Origin: Microbacterium arborescens
GTDB lineage: Bacteria; Actinomycetota; Actinomycetes; Actinomycetales; Microbacteriaceae
Assembly: GCF_030369635.1 (NCBI RefSeq)
Contig: NZ_CP128474.1
Location: 1,364,001-1,428,000, forward strand
Reading direction: 5' to 3'
Length of the DNA stretch: 64,000 nucleotides
The notes under the pieces are model-generated. The model did not search any database, was not told where the DNA came from, and saw nothing but the letters and a program-made list of their open reading frames with translations. This document shows positions 30,923 to 40,654 of this stretch, one piece after another. The first letter of the stretch is position 1; each line of letters opens with the position of its first letter. Both the position numbers and the translations under genes were made by a program.

Positions 30923-33427
30923 ATGACCGGCGACAATCTCACACGTACCGACGCTCAGCGGCGCGCAGCCGATATCCGAGTCGACACCATCGACGTGCGA
31001 CTCGATGTCCGCGACGCCCCACGTGCGGATGTGACGACCTTCGGCACCCGCGCCATTCTCTCGTTCGATGCGCCCGCGGGCGGGGAGACCTGGGTCGACT
31101 TCCTCGGATCGGCCGTCGACACGGTCACGGTGAACGGCGAGAGCCGGCCGGTCGAGTGGGACGGCGCGCGCATCCGACTCTCCGACCTGGCGGAACGCAA
31201 CACCGTCTCGATCGAGGCGCGCGGCGTCTACAGCCGCTCCGGCGAAGGGCTGCATCGTTTCGTCGACCCCGTCGACGGCGCCACCTATCTGTACACGCAG
31301 TACGAACCCGCCGATGCGCGCCGCGTGTACCCCTGCTTCGAGCAGCCCGACGTGAAGGCGCGCTGGCGGATGCAGGTTGTGGCTCCGGAAGGATGGCGGG
31401 TGCTGTCCAACGGCGCGGAGACCGATCGCCGGGATGTCGACGGTGGTACCGAGGTCACTTTCGCGGAGACCCTCCCGATCTCCAGCTACATCACGGCCGT
31501 CGCGGCCGGGCCGTACCACCGCGTGGACGGGGTCTGGGACGGGCCCGAGGGGCCCGTCGACCTGGGAGTCCTCTGCCGCGCCTCGTTGGCGCCGTTCCTC
31601 GACGCCGAGGAGATCATCGACATCACCCGCCGCGGGCTCGCGTACTTCGGCGAGGCGTTCGGTCTCGGCTATCCGTGGGGCAAGTACGACCAGATCTTCG
31701 TGCCGGAGTACAACCTCGGGGCGATGGAGAATCCCGGGCTCGTCACCTTCACCGAGGCCTACGTGTTCCGCGGCGCTGCGACGGCGGCCCAGCGCGAGGC
31801 GCGCGCCAACACGATCCTCCACGAGATGGCTCACATGTGGTTCGGCGACCTCGTGACGATGCGATGGTGGGACGACCTCTGGCTCAAGGAATCGTTCGCC
31901 GACTTCATGGGGTCGCACGCATCGGTCGCGACAGGGCTCTATCCGGATGCCTGGGTGAGCTTCGCCAGCCGGCGGAAGGGGTGGGCCTACGAGCAGGACC
32001 AGCTTCCGACGACGCATCCCATCGTGGCCGACATCCCCGACCTGCAGGCCGCCAAGCTCAATTTCGACGGCATCACCTATGCCAAGGGCGCGTCGGTGCT
32101 CAAGCAGCTCGTCGCGTATGTCGGCGAGGAGCCGTTCTTCGCGGGCGCACGGCGGTATTTCGCCGACAACGCCTTCGGCAACACCACGCTCGACGACCTG
32201 CTGACGGCGCTCGAGCACGCGTCGGGGCGCGATCTGCGCGCCTGGAGCCGCGCATGGCTCGAGACGACCGGCATGTCCGATCTTTCCGTCGAAAGAGACG
32301 AGGCCGGTCGCGCCACCGTCGTGCAGAGCGACCCCCGGCCCCACCGCGTGACGATCGGGCGGTACGTGGAGACGGACGGAGTCCTGCAGCGAGAGCATGC
32401 GACGGAACTCGATCTCGTCGACGCCAGGACCCCGATGGGCGGCGACGCCACTGGCCACATGATCCCGAACGACGACGACCGCACCTACGCCAAGGTTCGT
32501 CTCGATGAGGACACGACGGCAGCGCTCGAACGCTCGCTCTCGACGATCGGCGACCCGCTCGCCCGGTCGGTCGCGTGGGCCGCGCTGTGGAACGCGGTGC
32601 GTGACGGTCGCCTCGCCGTCGCGCGATACCTGCGAATGGTCGGAGCGCATGCTGCGGCCGAGACGCACACGGGTCTCCTCGCCGACGCCGTCGCGCACGC
32701 GGACTACGCGATCGCGCACTATGCCGCTCCCGATCAGCGCGGGGCGCTCGCTTCGGACTGGCTCGAGAGCGTCTGGCGATCGCTGCACGAGGCCCGTCCC
32801 GGCAGCGACGCGCAACTCGTGTGGGCCCGGGCTCTGGGCGCCGCTGCCGCCGTGGACGCCGGACGCGCTCAATCTGTGCGCCGGCTGCTCTCGGGCGAGG
32901 ACGAGACTCCGGAGGGCCTCGAGCTCGACGCCGACCTCCGATGGGGCTGGTTGTTCGCGCTCGCGGCGACCGGCGCGACGAGCGTCGACGACATCGACGC
33001 GGAGCTCGACCGGGACGACACCTCGAAGGGGCGGCGCGCCCACCGCGCCGCCCGGGCGGCGCTTCCGGAGCGCGCAGTGCGAGAAGCCGCGTGGCGCGCC
33101 GCATGGACCGACGAATCACTGTCGAACGACGAGCTCGACGCCACGATCGCCGGGGTTCGCGCCGGTGGGCGGCGAGATCTCATCGCCGCGCTCGACGGGG
33201 ACTACTTCTCGCGGATCGGGCGGGTCTGGGAGACCCGGAGCATCGAGATCGCACGACGCCTCGTGCGCGGCCTGTTCCCCGCGACGGACGACCTGACGGC
33301 GGCCACGGCGTGGCTCGACGCGCACCCGGACGCGCCGGCTTCTCTGCGCCGCATCGTGATCGAGCAGCGCGACATCCGCGGACGCGACCTCCGGGTGCAG
33401 AGCGCGCAGCGCGCCAGCGCCGCCTGA
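30923..33427 (+). CDS. pepN: Aminopeptidase N (M1 family)
   Basis: Zinc metallopeptidase removing N-terminal residues from peptides; 834 residues, as in actinobacterial PepN. The substrate N-terminus-binding GAMENPG motif precedes the zinc site HEMAH with ligands H300, H304 and E323 (E301 catalytic). The C-terminal ERAP1-like helical domain covers roughly residues 480-825. No signal peptide, so cytosolic. The ATG follows AAGGG at close spacing. It is divergent from tetR, with a clear terminator after it. Confidence 0.96.
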   Translation: MTGDNLTRTDAQRRAADIRVDTIDVRLDVRDAPRADVTTFGTRAILSFDAPAGGETWVDFLGSAVDTVTVNGESRPVEWDGARIRLSDLAERNTVSIEARGVYSRSGEGLHRFVDPVDGATYLYTQYEPADARRVYPCFEQPDVKARWRMQVVAPEGWRVLSNGAETDRRDVDGGTEVTFAETLPISSYITAVAAGPYHRVDGVWDGPEGPVDLGVLCRASLAPFLDAEEIIDITRRGLAYFGEAFGLGYPWGKYDQIFVPEYNLGAMENPGLVTFTEAYVFRGAATAAQREARANTILHEMAHMWFGDLVTMRWWDDLWLKESFADFMGSHASVATGLYPDAWVSFASRRKGWAYEQDQLPTTHPIVADIPDLQAAKLNFDGITYAKGASVLKQLVAYVGEEPFFAGARRYFADNAFGNTTLDDLLTALEHASGRDLRAWSRAWLETTGMSDLSVERDEAGRATVVQSDPRPHRVTIGRYVETDGVLQREHATELDLVDARTPMGGDATGHMIPNDDDRTYAKVRLDEDTTAALERSLSTIGDPLARSVAWAALWNAVRDGRLAVARYLRMVGAHAAAETHTGLLADAVAHADYAIAHYAAPDQRGALASDWLESVWRSLHEARPGSDAQLVWARALGAAAAVDAGRAQSVRRLLSGEDETPEGLELDADLRWGWLFALAATGATSVDDIDAELDRDDTSKGRRAHRAARAALPERAVREAAWRAAWTDESLSNDELDATIAGVRAGGRRDLIAALDGDYFSRIGRVWETRSIEIARRLVRGLFPATDDLTAATAWLDAHPDAPASLRRIVIEQRDIRGRDLRVQSAQRASAA

Positions 33428-33434
33428 CGCGACG

Positions 33435-33466
33435 AGGGCCCCGCGGCTTTCGTGCCACGGGGCCCT
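33435..33466. terminator. Terminator between pepN and the beta-oxidation genes
   Basis: Nine-base arms AGGGCCCCG (33435-33443) and CGGGGCCCT (33458-33466) in the gap between convergent genes. Confidence 0.65.
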
Positions 33467-33488
33467 GATCGACGATCAGCGCCGGGTG

Positions 33489-35633
33489 TCAGCGGTGCGC
33501 GATCCCGCGGATGGGCGGGTGGTGGAACGTGTCGCCGAAAGCCCTCTCGGAGGCCCCCTCGCGGTCGAGGTACGGCGAGGCCCCGCCGTCGATGAACGGC
33601 CAACCCGCGCCGAGGATCAGGCACAGGTCGATGTCCTCGACCTCGGGGACGACGCCCTCGTCGAGCATGAGATTGATCTCCTGCGCCAAGCCGTCCTGTA
33701 CGCGCTGGAGGATCGTATCTGCTCCGACCGGCGATGTACCCGTCGCCTTCTTCGCCACCTTCTCCGCGGCCTTGGTGAAGCCGGTGACGCGCCCGCCCTT
33801 GTCCTTCTCGACGACCTCGGGAAGCTCGGCGAGCTGGTGGAAGTTCTCGTTCGCGTAGAAGCGCTCGGGGAACGCGGAGGTCATGGTGTCCTGCACGTGC
33901 GCGGCGACCTTCCAGCCGACGAGGTCGATGAGCTGGAACGGTCCCATCGGAAGACCGAGCGGCGCGAAGGCCCTCTCGACATCGGCGACGGGTGTGCCCT
34001 CGTAGACGGCCCGCGCAGCCTCGCCCATGACCTTGGCCAGCAGGCGGTTCACGACGAAGCCGGGCGCGTCCTTGGTCAGCACGGCGTTCTTGCCGAGACC
34101 CTTCGCGACGACGAAAGCGGTCGACAGAGCGGCATCCGTCGTCTGCGGCGTCTTCACGATCTCGATGAGCGGCATGACCGCGACCGGATTGAAGAAGTGG
34201 AAGCCCACGAGGCGCTCGGGATGGGCGAGCTTGGCGCCGATCTCCTCGACCGACAGCGACGACGTGTTCGTCGCGAGGATCGCGTCGTCGGCGACGATCT
34301 TCTCGATCTCGCCGAACACCTGCTGCTTGACCCCGACCTCCTCGAACACGGCCTCGATGACGAAGTCGCAGTCGGCGTACTCGGTCTTGTCGACGGTGCC
34401 GTGGACGAGCGAGCGGAGCTTGCCTGCGGTGTCGGAGTCGATGCGTCCCTTGGCCTCGAGCTTTCCGATCTCCTCGTGGATGTAGGCGAGTCCCTTGTCG
34501 ACTCGCGCCTGGTCGAGGTCGGTGATCAGCACGGGTACCTGGAGCTTCCGGACGAACAGCAGCGCGAACTGGCTGGCCATGAGACCGGCGCCGATGACGC
34601 CGACCTTCGTCACCTTCTTCGCGAGCGCCTTGTCGGGTGCACCGACGGGCCGCTTCGCCCGCTTCTGCACGAGATCGAAGGCGTACATCGACGCGGCGAA
34701 CTGGTCGCCGGAGATCAGTTCGGCGAGAGCGTGGTCCTCGCGCGCGAAACCTTCGTCGCGCGAGCCGCTGCGCGCCTTCTCGAGCAGCTCGAGGGCCAGG
34801 TAGGGCGCCTTCGGCACGGTGCCGATCTTCGACTCGAGCATTCCGCGGGCGACCTTGATGGCGATGGGCCATTTGGTCAGTCGCTCGAGCTTGCCGGGTT
34901 CGTTCTTCCGCGTCACCGAGACAGTGCCCGACAGCACGCGGTCGGCCCACGCGAGAGAGTCCTCGAGGTAGCTCACCGCCGGGAAGATCGCGTCCATGAT
35001 GCCGAGATCGAACGCCTGCTGCGGCTTCAGCACGCGGTTCTGCTTGAGCGGATTGCTGATGACCACCTCGAGCGCGTTCTCGATGCCGATGAGGTTCGGC
35101 AGCAGGTAGGCGCCTCCCCAGCCGGGGATCAGGCCGAGGAAGACCTCGGGCAGGGCGATCGCTGCGGCCGAGGCATCCACCGTCCGGTAGGTGCTGTTGA
35201 GCGCGATTTCGAGGCCGCCGCCGAGCGCCAGTCCGTTGACGAACGCGAAGGAGGGCACGCCCAGTTTCGACAGACGCCCGAGCACCTGGTGCCCGCGCTG
35301 CGCGACGAGCTTCGCGATCTCCTTCGAGGGCAGTCGCGAGACGTCGGACAGGTCGGCTCCCGCAGCGAGGATGTACTGCTTGCCGGTGATGCCGACCGCA
35401 TCGATCTCGCCCGCCGCTGCGCGGGAGGCGAGTGCGTCGAGCACCCCGCCCAGCTCGGCGAGCGTCGCCGGGCCCAGGGTGTTCGGGCGGGTGTGGTCTC
35501 GGCCGTTGTCGAGAGTGATGAGCGCGAGCGTGCGGCCCGAGGCGAGTCGGACGTCGCGCACCAGCGAGTGAGTGACGACCTCGTCGCCGGTGAGGGCGTC
35601 GAGGGGCGAGAAGTCGATGTCGTCGTAGGTCAT
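33489..35633 (-). CDS. fadJ: Multifunctional enoyl-CoA hydratase / 3-hydroxyacyl-CoA dehydrogenase
   Basis: Catalyses hydration and then NAD-dependent oxidation in fatty-acid beta-oxidation. 714 residues. The N-terminal ~300 residues form a crotonase domain (LGGGLEIALNSTY and GWGGAYLLPNLIG). The dehydrogenase domain begins at KVGVIGAGLMASQFALLF (near 340) with the catalytic block HFFNPVAVMPLIEIV. A C-terminal 3HCDH domain follows. The gene name is by similarity of architecture; fadB-like naming is equally possible. The ATG at 35633 is chosen at the family N-terminus; an upstream extension would run into the thiolase gene. 11 bases downstream of the thiolase. Confidence 0.93.
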   Translation of the reverse strand: MTYDDIDFSPLDALTGDEVVTHSLVRDVRLASGRTLALITLDNGRDHTRPNTLGPATLAELGGVLDALASRAAAGEIDAVGITGKQYILAAGADLSDVSRLPSKEIAKLVAQRGHQVLGRLSKLGVPSFAFVNGLALGGGLEIALNSTYRTVDASAAAIALPEVFLGLIPGWGGAYLLPNLIGIENALEVVISNPLKQNRVLKPQQAFDLGIMDAIFPAVSYLEDSLAWADRVLSGTVSVTRKNEPGKLERLTKWPIAIKVARGMLESKIGTVPKAPYLALELLEKARSGSRDEGFAREDHALAELISGDQFAASMYAFDLVQKRAKRPVGAPDKALAKKVTKVGVIGAGLMASQFALLFVRKLQVPVLITDLDQARVDKGLAYIHEEIGKLEAKGRIDSDTAGKLRSLVHGTVDKTEYADCDFVIEAVFEEVGVKQQVFGEIEKIVADDAILATNTSSLSVEEIGAKLAHPERLVGFHFFNPVAVMPLIEIVKTPQTTDAALSTAFVVAKGLGKNAVLTKDAPGFVVNRLLAKVMGEAARAVYEGTPVADVERAFAPLGLPMGPFQLIDLVGWKVAAHVQDTMTSAFPERFYANENFHQLAELPEVVEKDKGGRVTGFTKAAEKVAKKATGTSPVGADTILQRVQDGLAQEINLMLDEGVVPEVEDIDLCLILGAGWPFIDGGASPYLDREGASERAFGDTFHHPPIRGIAHR

Positions 35634-35644
35634 GTCGGCGCGCC

Positions 35645-36862
35645 TCACTTCTTCGCGGTCTTCTTCTTGCCGGTGTAGTGGGGGTTCTCCCAGATCACCG
35701 ATCCACCCTGGCCGAGGCCGACGCACATCGCGGTGAGGCCGTAGCGCACGTCGGGACGCTCCGCGAACTGGGCGGCGAGCTGGATCATCAGACGCACACC
35801 GGATGCCGCCAACGGGTGACCGACCGCGATCGCACCGCCCCACGGGTTGACCCGCGGATCGTCGTCGTCGATGCCGAAGTGGTCCAGCAGCGAGAGGACC
35901 TGCACCGCGAACGCCTCGTTGAGCTCGAACAGCCCGATGTCATCGATCGTCAGCCCAGCTTTTGCGAGCGCCTTCTCCGTCGAGGGGATCGGACCGATAC
36001 CCATCACCTCGGGCTGGACGCCGGCGAAGCCGAACGACACCATCCGCATCTTCGGGGTGAGCCCGAGCTCCTTGACCGCGCGTGATCCGGCGAGAAGGCT
36101 GATGGTCGCGCCGTCGGTCAGGGGAGACGAGGTACCTGCCGTCACACGGCCGTGCGGCCGGAACGGCGTCTTGAGCTGCGCGAGGCCTTCCATGGTGGTC
36201 TCGGGCCGGCGCCCCTCGTCTTCGGTAGCGAGGCCCCACGCGCCGTCGGCGGACTTGACCGCGACGGGAACGAGGTCGGGCTGGAGTTTGCCGGCGTCGT
36301 ATGCCGCCTGTGCCTTCTGCTGGCTGCGCATGCCGAAGCGGTCGGCCCGCTCCTTGGTGAGCACCGGGAAGCGATCGTGCAGACGCTCGGCGGTGATGCC
36401 CATGTTCAGCGCATCGGCGCTGACGAGCTTCTCGGTGAGGAACCGAGGATTGGGATCGGTGTCGCCCCCGCCGAGCGGGTGGCGGCCCATGTGCTCGACG
36501 CCGCCCGCGAGGGCGAGGTCGTACATGCCGATACCGATCGAGCCGGCCATCGTGGTGACGCTTGTCATCGCGCCTGCGCACATGCGGTCGATCGCGAAGC
36601 CCGGCACGCTCTGCGGGAGCCCGGCGAGGATCGCCGCGGTCCGGCCGAGGGTCAACCCCTGGTCGCCTTGCTGGGTCGTCGCCGCGATCGCGACATCGTC
36701 GATCCGGTCGAGCGGCAGGTCGGGGTTGCGTTCGATCACGCCCCGAATCGCTTTGACGACGAGGTCGTCCGCTCGGGTGTTCCAGTACATGCCCTTCTCG
36801 CCGGCGCGCCCGAACGGGGTGCGCATGCCGTCGATGAAGTAGACGTCCGAGATCTCGGCCAC
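35645..36862 (-). CDS. fadA: Acetyl-CoA C-acyltransferase (thiolase)
   Basis: Thiolytic step of beta-oxidation; 405 residues. The nucleophile is C95 in DRMCAGAMTS. The GGVEHMGRHP block follows. His lies in NPWGGAIAVGHPLAASG, and the second Cys in MCVGLGQGGSVIW near the C-terminus. It precedes the multifunctional enzyme on the same strand with 11 bases between, an operon encoding the last three steps of beta-oxidation. Confidence 0.95.
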   Translation of the reverse strand: MAEISDVYFIDGMRTPFGRAGEKGMYWNTRADDLVVKAIRGVIERNPDLPLDRIDDVAIAATTQQGDQGLTLGRTAAILAGLPQSVPGFAIDRMCAGAMTSVTTMAGSIGIGMYDLALAGGVEHMGRHPLGGGDTDPNPRFLTEKLVSADALNMGITAERLHDRFPVLTKERADRFGMRSQQKAQAAYDAGKLQPDLVPVAVKSADGAWGLATEDEGRRPETTMEGLAQLKTPFRPHGRVTAGTSSPLTDGATISLLAGSRAVKELGLTPKMRMVSFGFAGVQPEVMGIGPIPSTEKALAKAGLTIDDIGLFELNEAFAVQVLSLLDHFGIDDDDPRVNPWGGAIAVGHPLAASGVRLMIQLAAQFAERPDVRYGLTAMCVGLGQGGSVIWENPHYTGKKKTAKK

Positions 36863-36934
36863 TTTGCCTCCAGAAGATGGGATCGAGTCCAGCCTAAGGA
36901 CCCGAGGAAGCCGGGAAAATCGGTTGGGTCGAAC

Positions 36935-38131
36935 CTACGAAGCACTCGAGGGCGGCGCGGCATCCCCGTTCACGGAATCCACAAAGGCTTGAGCGATCAG
37001 CTGTGCGGTCTGCTCAATCTGCCACCGGCGCGCTCCGAGCTCGGCGAGGGCATCGCCGACGGTCTCGGGTGAGATCTCGGCGGGCGGCGCCCATGCGACG
37101 CGGCGCAGCAGCTCCGGGGTGAGCAGGTTCTCCGTCGGCATCGACAACTCTTCCGCGCGCTGCTCGATCAGCGGTTTCGCCGCCTTCAAGCGGGCGTCGG
37201 CCGGAGGGTTGCGATCGACCCATGCGCGGGGCGGCGGCAGGCCGTCGCCGGGCAGGCGGTCGGGTGGCAGCGACTGCTCGGCGCGTCCCGCCTCGAAAGC
37301 AGCCCACCACCGGTCGAGCTGCGAGCGGCTCGCGCGGCCGGTGAAGTCCTTGACCTTCGCCAGGTCCTGTTTCGTCTTCGGGTCGGCCGCGAGCGCCGCG
37401 ACGAGCGCGCGATCGGGGACGAGCCGGCCGGGAGCGATGTCCTGTTCGCGGGCATACTCCTCGCGGGCGGTCCACAGTGCGCGGGCGACCGCGAGTGCGC
37501 GGCGGCCCCGGATGGTGTGGAGGCCGCTGAGGCGGCGCCACGGGTCCTCACGCGGCGGTTTCACCGGCCGATCGAGGACCGCTTGGAACTCCTGTGCGGC
37601 GAAGTCGACCTTGCCCTGCGCCTCGAGCTCCAGGGCGAGCGCGTCGCGGACGTCGACGAGGTGCTCGACGTCGAGCGCCGCGTATTCGAGCCACGACTGC
37701 GGCAGCGGGCGTGTCGACCAGTCTGCGGCGGAGTGAGCTTTGGCGAGGACGATGCCCAGCGTGTCCTCGACGACGGCGCCGAGCCCGACGCGCGCGTGCC
37801 CGAGCAGGCGTGCGGCGAGCTCGGTGTCGAAGATCGACTTCGGATCGAGCCCGGCCTCGCGAAGCGACGGAAGGTCCTGGCTCGCAGCGTGCAGCACCCA
37901 CTCGACGTCGCCGATCGCGGCCTGGAGGGGTGCGAACGTCGAGATCGCGGGTGGATCGAACAGGTGCACGCCGGCGCCGCGGCGGAAGACCTGGATGAGA
38001 TAGGCGCGTTGCGAGTATCGGAAGCCCGACGCCCGCTCGACATCCACGGCGACGGGGCCGTCGCCGGCCGCGAGCAGTTCCGCGGCGCGTTCGAGTCCGG
38101 CGTCATCGGCGATGACGGTGTATTCAGCCAC
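36935..38131 (-). CDS. rnd: Ribonuclease D
   Basis: 3'-5' exoribonuclease of the DEDD superfamily, acting in tRNA 3' maturation and RNA turnover; 398 residues. Exo I is VAVDVERASGF (residues 28-38), Exo II is in WVLHAASQDLPSL, and Exo III shows YAALDVEHLVDV. An HRDC domain follows at about 213-290 (RAVARALWTAREEYAREQDIAPGRLVPD type). The start overlaps the stop of DUF3000 by 8 bases, so the two are co-transcribed. Confidence 0.94.
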   Translation of the reverse strand: MAEYTVIADDAGLERAAELLAAGDGPVAVDVERASGFRYSQRAYLIQVFRRGAGVHLFDPPAISTFAPLQAAIGDVEWVLHAASQDLPSLREAGLDPKSIFDTELAARLLGHARVGLGAVVEDTLGIVLAKAHSAADWSTRPLPQSWLEYAALDVEHLVDVRDALALELEAQGKVDFAAQEFQAVLDRPVKPPREDPWRRLSGLHTIRGRRALAVARALWTAREEYAREQDIAPGRLVPDRALVAALAADPKTKQDLAKVKDFTGRASRSQLDRWWAAFEAGRAEQSLPPDRLPGDGLPPPRAWVDRNPPADARLKAAKPLIEQRAEELSMPTENLLTPELLRRVAWAPPAEISPETVGDALAELGARRWQIEQTAQLIAQAFVDSVNGDAAPPSSAS

Positions 38132-38714
38132 GGTTCCCCCGGCGTGCTCCGAAGACGGCGACGCCTTCCGACCCCGGAGGCAGGCCGGCCAGCATGCAGG
38201 TCAGTTCCGCCCAGGCGTCGATATGGGCGGTGATGTCGCCGACGGGGCTCCACGAGGCGCGCAGTTCGATCTGTGCACCGTCACCCTCCTCGGCGAGGCT
38301 TCCGAAACCGCGCGAGAGAGTCTTCGTCGCGGTTCCGGAGACGGAATGGAACGAGGCGCCGCGGTGGTCGAGCGCATCGATGAGCCACGACCAGGCGACC
38401 TCAGCCAGGAGCGGGTCGACGCCGATCTCGGGCTCGAGCGGTGCCTGGGCGAACGCGACGATGCGCCACGGGCCACCCCAGGCGTCGGGTTCGTCCTCGT
38501 CGTGGAGGACGACGATCCGCCCGGTGCCGTACGGGGAGTCGACGGCATGCTCTTCGGGCCGCACATCACCCGCCAGCGCGAGGGATTCCGGCGCGAGTCC
38601 GGTCGGCGCGGGGATCTCGCGCACGACGAGGTCGTCGCGGAAGGTCATCGTCAGCACCGCCTCGCGAGCGATGACGAATGCCGTCGCGTCGGCGGGAGGA
38701 CGGGAATCGGCCAC
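38124..38714 (-). CDS. DUF3000 family protein
   Basis: 196-residue Actinobacteria-specific cytosolic protein of unknown function, regularly found directly upstream of rnd. Conserved pieces include FRDDLVVREIPAPTGLAP near residue 25 and ELRASWSPVGDITAHIDAWAELTCMLAGLPP near the C-terminus. GTG start with a TAGTCT box (38721-38726, minus strand) exactly 6 bases upstream, indicating a leaderless transcript. Divergent from the alpha/beta hydrolase with overlapping promoters. Confidence 0.88.
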   Translation of the reverse strand: MADSRPPADATAFVIAREAVLTMTFRDDLVVREIPAPTGLAPESLALAGDVRPEEHAVDSPYGTGRIVVLHDEDEPDAWGGPWRIVAFAQAPLEPEIGVDPLLAEVAWSWLIDALDHRGASFHSVSGTATKTLSRGFGSLAEEGDGAQIELRASWSPVGDITAHIDAWAELTCMLAGLPPGSEGVAVFGARRGNRG

Positions 38715-38720
38715 GTCGAC

Positions 38721-38730
38721 AGACTAGAGT
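38721..38730. promoter_or_regulatory. Overlapping divergent -10 boxes
   Basis: Minus-strand TAGTCT (38721-38726) for DUF3000 and plus-strand TAGAGT (38725-38730) for the hydrolase share two bases, so polymerase could use only one at a time. Confidence 0.45.
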
Positions 38731-38739
38731 GAGGCCTCG

Positions 38740-39960
38740 ATGATGGGTTCCAGGCGCGCCGGGGCTGCGGGCGCATCTCCCGCAGCAGCCGCCGCCGCGA
38801 AGACGACGATCGCGGCACTCGCCGGAGCCCTCGGAATCTCGTTGGCAGCGCTCGGAACGGTGTCGATGCGGGTCGCCCGCAAGGTCGTGACTCCCGCCGG
38901 CCGTGTGCCCGACACCGATCTCCTGGCCGTGGATGTGGCCGCTCAGACCCTCACGCTTTCGCGGAACGCCGACACCGAGCTGCCCGGACGCTACGGGCTC
39001 TTCACGACGGGGACAGCGTCCTACGTCAAGGTCGGCGCGGTGCTGGCTCAGGACGAGACCTCGGTCAAGCGCAAGCTGCTGACCGAGATCGGAACGGATG
39101 ACCGGCTCTCGGGTGCTGCCGCGTTCAGCGGCTGGTACTACTCCGATCCCGCCGAGCTGCATCTGCCCTATCGATCCGAGCTCGTCGGATCGCCGCTCGG
39201 GCCCTGCCCGGCCTGGTTCTTCCCCGCCGCCGACGCGTCGGGTGAGCCGAGCGACACCTGGGTCATCCAGATCCACGGACGTGGCACCACTCGGGCGGAG
39301 ACGCTCCGCGCGGTCCCGGTGTTCCACGCCGCCGGCGTCTCGTCGCTGCTGGTGTCGTACCGGAACGACGGTGAGGCACCGCGCAGCCGATCAGGAACAT
39401 ACATGCTCGGCGCGACCGAATGGCGCGACGTGGATGCGGCGATCGGGGCGGCCCGTCGCCGTGGTGCGCGGCGGATCTTCCTCATGGGATGGTCGATGGG
39501 AGGCGCGATCGCGCTCCAGGTCGCTCTGAACTCGGCCCACCGCGACATCATCGCCGGGGTCGTGCTCGAATCGCCGGCGATCGACTGGCGCATCGTGCTC
39601 GACTACCAGGCGCAGCTGCTGCGCATCCCCGGCCCCGTCGCGACCACCGCCGTCCGGGCACTCGACAGCGCGTGGGGCTCGCGGGTCGTCGGACTGAACA
39701 CGCCGATCCCGTTCGACCGGCTCGACGTCGTCGCACGTGCGCGCGAGCTGCGGCATCCGATCCTCATCCTCCACAGCGACGACGACGGCTTCGTTCCCGC
39801 GGATGCGTCGTACCAGCTGGCCGAGGCGCGTCCCGACCTCGTCGAGCTGGAGATCTTCCAGACCGCCCGCCACACGAAGCTGTGGAACTACGACCCTGCG
39901 CGGTGGACCACGGTCATCCGCGAATGGCTCGGGCGTCGACGCTCAGCCGCAGATAGCTGA
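38740..39960 (+). CDS. Alpha/beta hydrolase family protein
   Basis: 406 residues. An N-terminal hydrophobic segment (about 20-44) is a probable membrane anchor or uncleaved signal. The hydrolase core shows the oxyanion-region IQIHGRGTTRAE and the nucleophile elbow GWSMGG. Asp lies in ILHSDDDGFVP and His in TARHTKLWN, completing a Ser-Asp-His triad. The pattern suggests an envelope-facing or membrane-tethered esterase/peptidase; substrate unknown. ATG at 38740 or 38743 possible. The tail overlaps the convergent reductase gene by 47 bases. Confidence 0.88.
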   Translation: MMGSRRAGAAGASPAAAAAAKTTIAALAGALGISLAALGTVSMRVARKVVTPAGRVPDTDLLAVDVAAQTLTLSRNADTELPGRYGLFTTGTASYVKVGAVLAQDETSVKRKLLTEIGTDDRLSGAAAFSGWYYSDPAELHLPYRSELVGSPLGPCPAWFFPAADASGEPSDTWVIQIHGRGTTRAETLRAVPVFHAAGVSSLLVSYRNDGEAPRSRSGTYMLGATEWRDVDAAIGAARRRGARRIFLMGWSMGGAIALQVALNSAHRDIIAGVVLESPAIDWRIVLDYQAQLLRIPGPVATTAVRALDSAWGSRVVGLNTPIPFDRLDVVARARELRHPILILHSDDDGFVPADASYQLAEARPDLVELEIFQTARHTKLWNYDPARWTTVIREWLGRRRSAADS

Positions 39961-40621
39961 AGCCCGCAGCATCCATCAGCGCACCCGTGACCCGCGTCGA
40001 CACGTCCGTCGACACGGGAAGGACGGGATGCCGCACCGGCCCGATCCGCGGCGCGATGGTCAAGCAGATCTCGTCGATGACACCCGCGGTGAGGAACTGC
40101 GCGGCGATCGTCGGGCCGCCTTCGCAGACGACCCGCTGCCATCCACGCGACGACAGCGCATCGATCACTCGGGCGGGCGAGAGGTCCGGACCGGGACCGG
40201 CCGTGATGACCGAGACACCGGCGGGCGCATCGGCGACCACGCCGTCGGGGACGACCAGCACCACCCGGTCGGCGTCGGCGCCCGCGAGGCGGTGCCCGTC
40301 GAGTCGACCCGACCGAGAGACGATCGCGAGAGCCGCGGTGCGCGGGACGACATAACCCTCGGCGCGGACGCTCTCAGCCCCCACCACCACGACGTCGGCA
40401 TCGCGGCGGATGATCCCGAGGATGCTGCGGTCGGTCGGGCTCGTGATGGTGTCGCTCGTCCCATCGCCCCCGGAGGCCGACCCGGTGAGGGTGGTGACCA
40501 TGTTCAGGCGGACGTAGCCGCCCGGCGCTCGCCGGTAGCGTCGAGCGAGCCAGGCTCGTCCGACATCCGTGGTGGAATCGGCGCTCTCACCTGTTTCCGG
40601 AAGCATCTCGCTCACACGCAC
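39914..40621 (-). CDS. RibD C-terminal-like pyrimidine reductase family protein
   Basis: 235 residues. It resembles the reductase half of RibD and the DHFR-like fold: VRLNMVTTLTGSASGGDGTSD near residue 38, GAESVRAEGY near 83, and CEGGPTIAAQFLTAGVIDEICLTIAP near 175. Riboflavin-type reduction of a ribosylaminopyrimidine is the family activity, but no deaminase domain or other rib genes are present, so the substrate is unsettled. GTG start; both GAAAGGA and an AAGGAT box 6 bases upstream fit. Divergent from zapE. Confidence 0.85.
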   Translation of the reverse strand: MRVSEMLPETGESADSTTDVGRAWLARRYRRAPGGYVRLNMVTTLTGSASGGDGTSDTITSPTDRSILGIIRRDADVVVVGAESVRAEGYVVPRTAALAIVSRSGRLDGHRLAGADADRVVLVVPDGVVADAPAGVSVITAGPGPDLSPARVIDALSSRGWQRVVCEGGPTIAAQFLTAGVIDEICLTIAPRIGPVRHPVLPVSTDVSTRVTGALMDAAGFSYLRLSVDARAIRG

Positions 40622-40642
40622 GGCGTCATCCTTTCACGCGGT

Positions 40643-40648
40643 TAGGGT
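40643..40648 (+). promoter_or_regulatory. Leaderless -10 box of zapE
   Basis: TAGGGT followed by exactly 6 bases and the GTG at 40655. Confidence 0.45.
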
Positions 40649-40654
40649 TGATCC

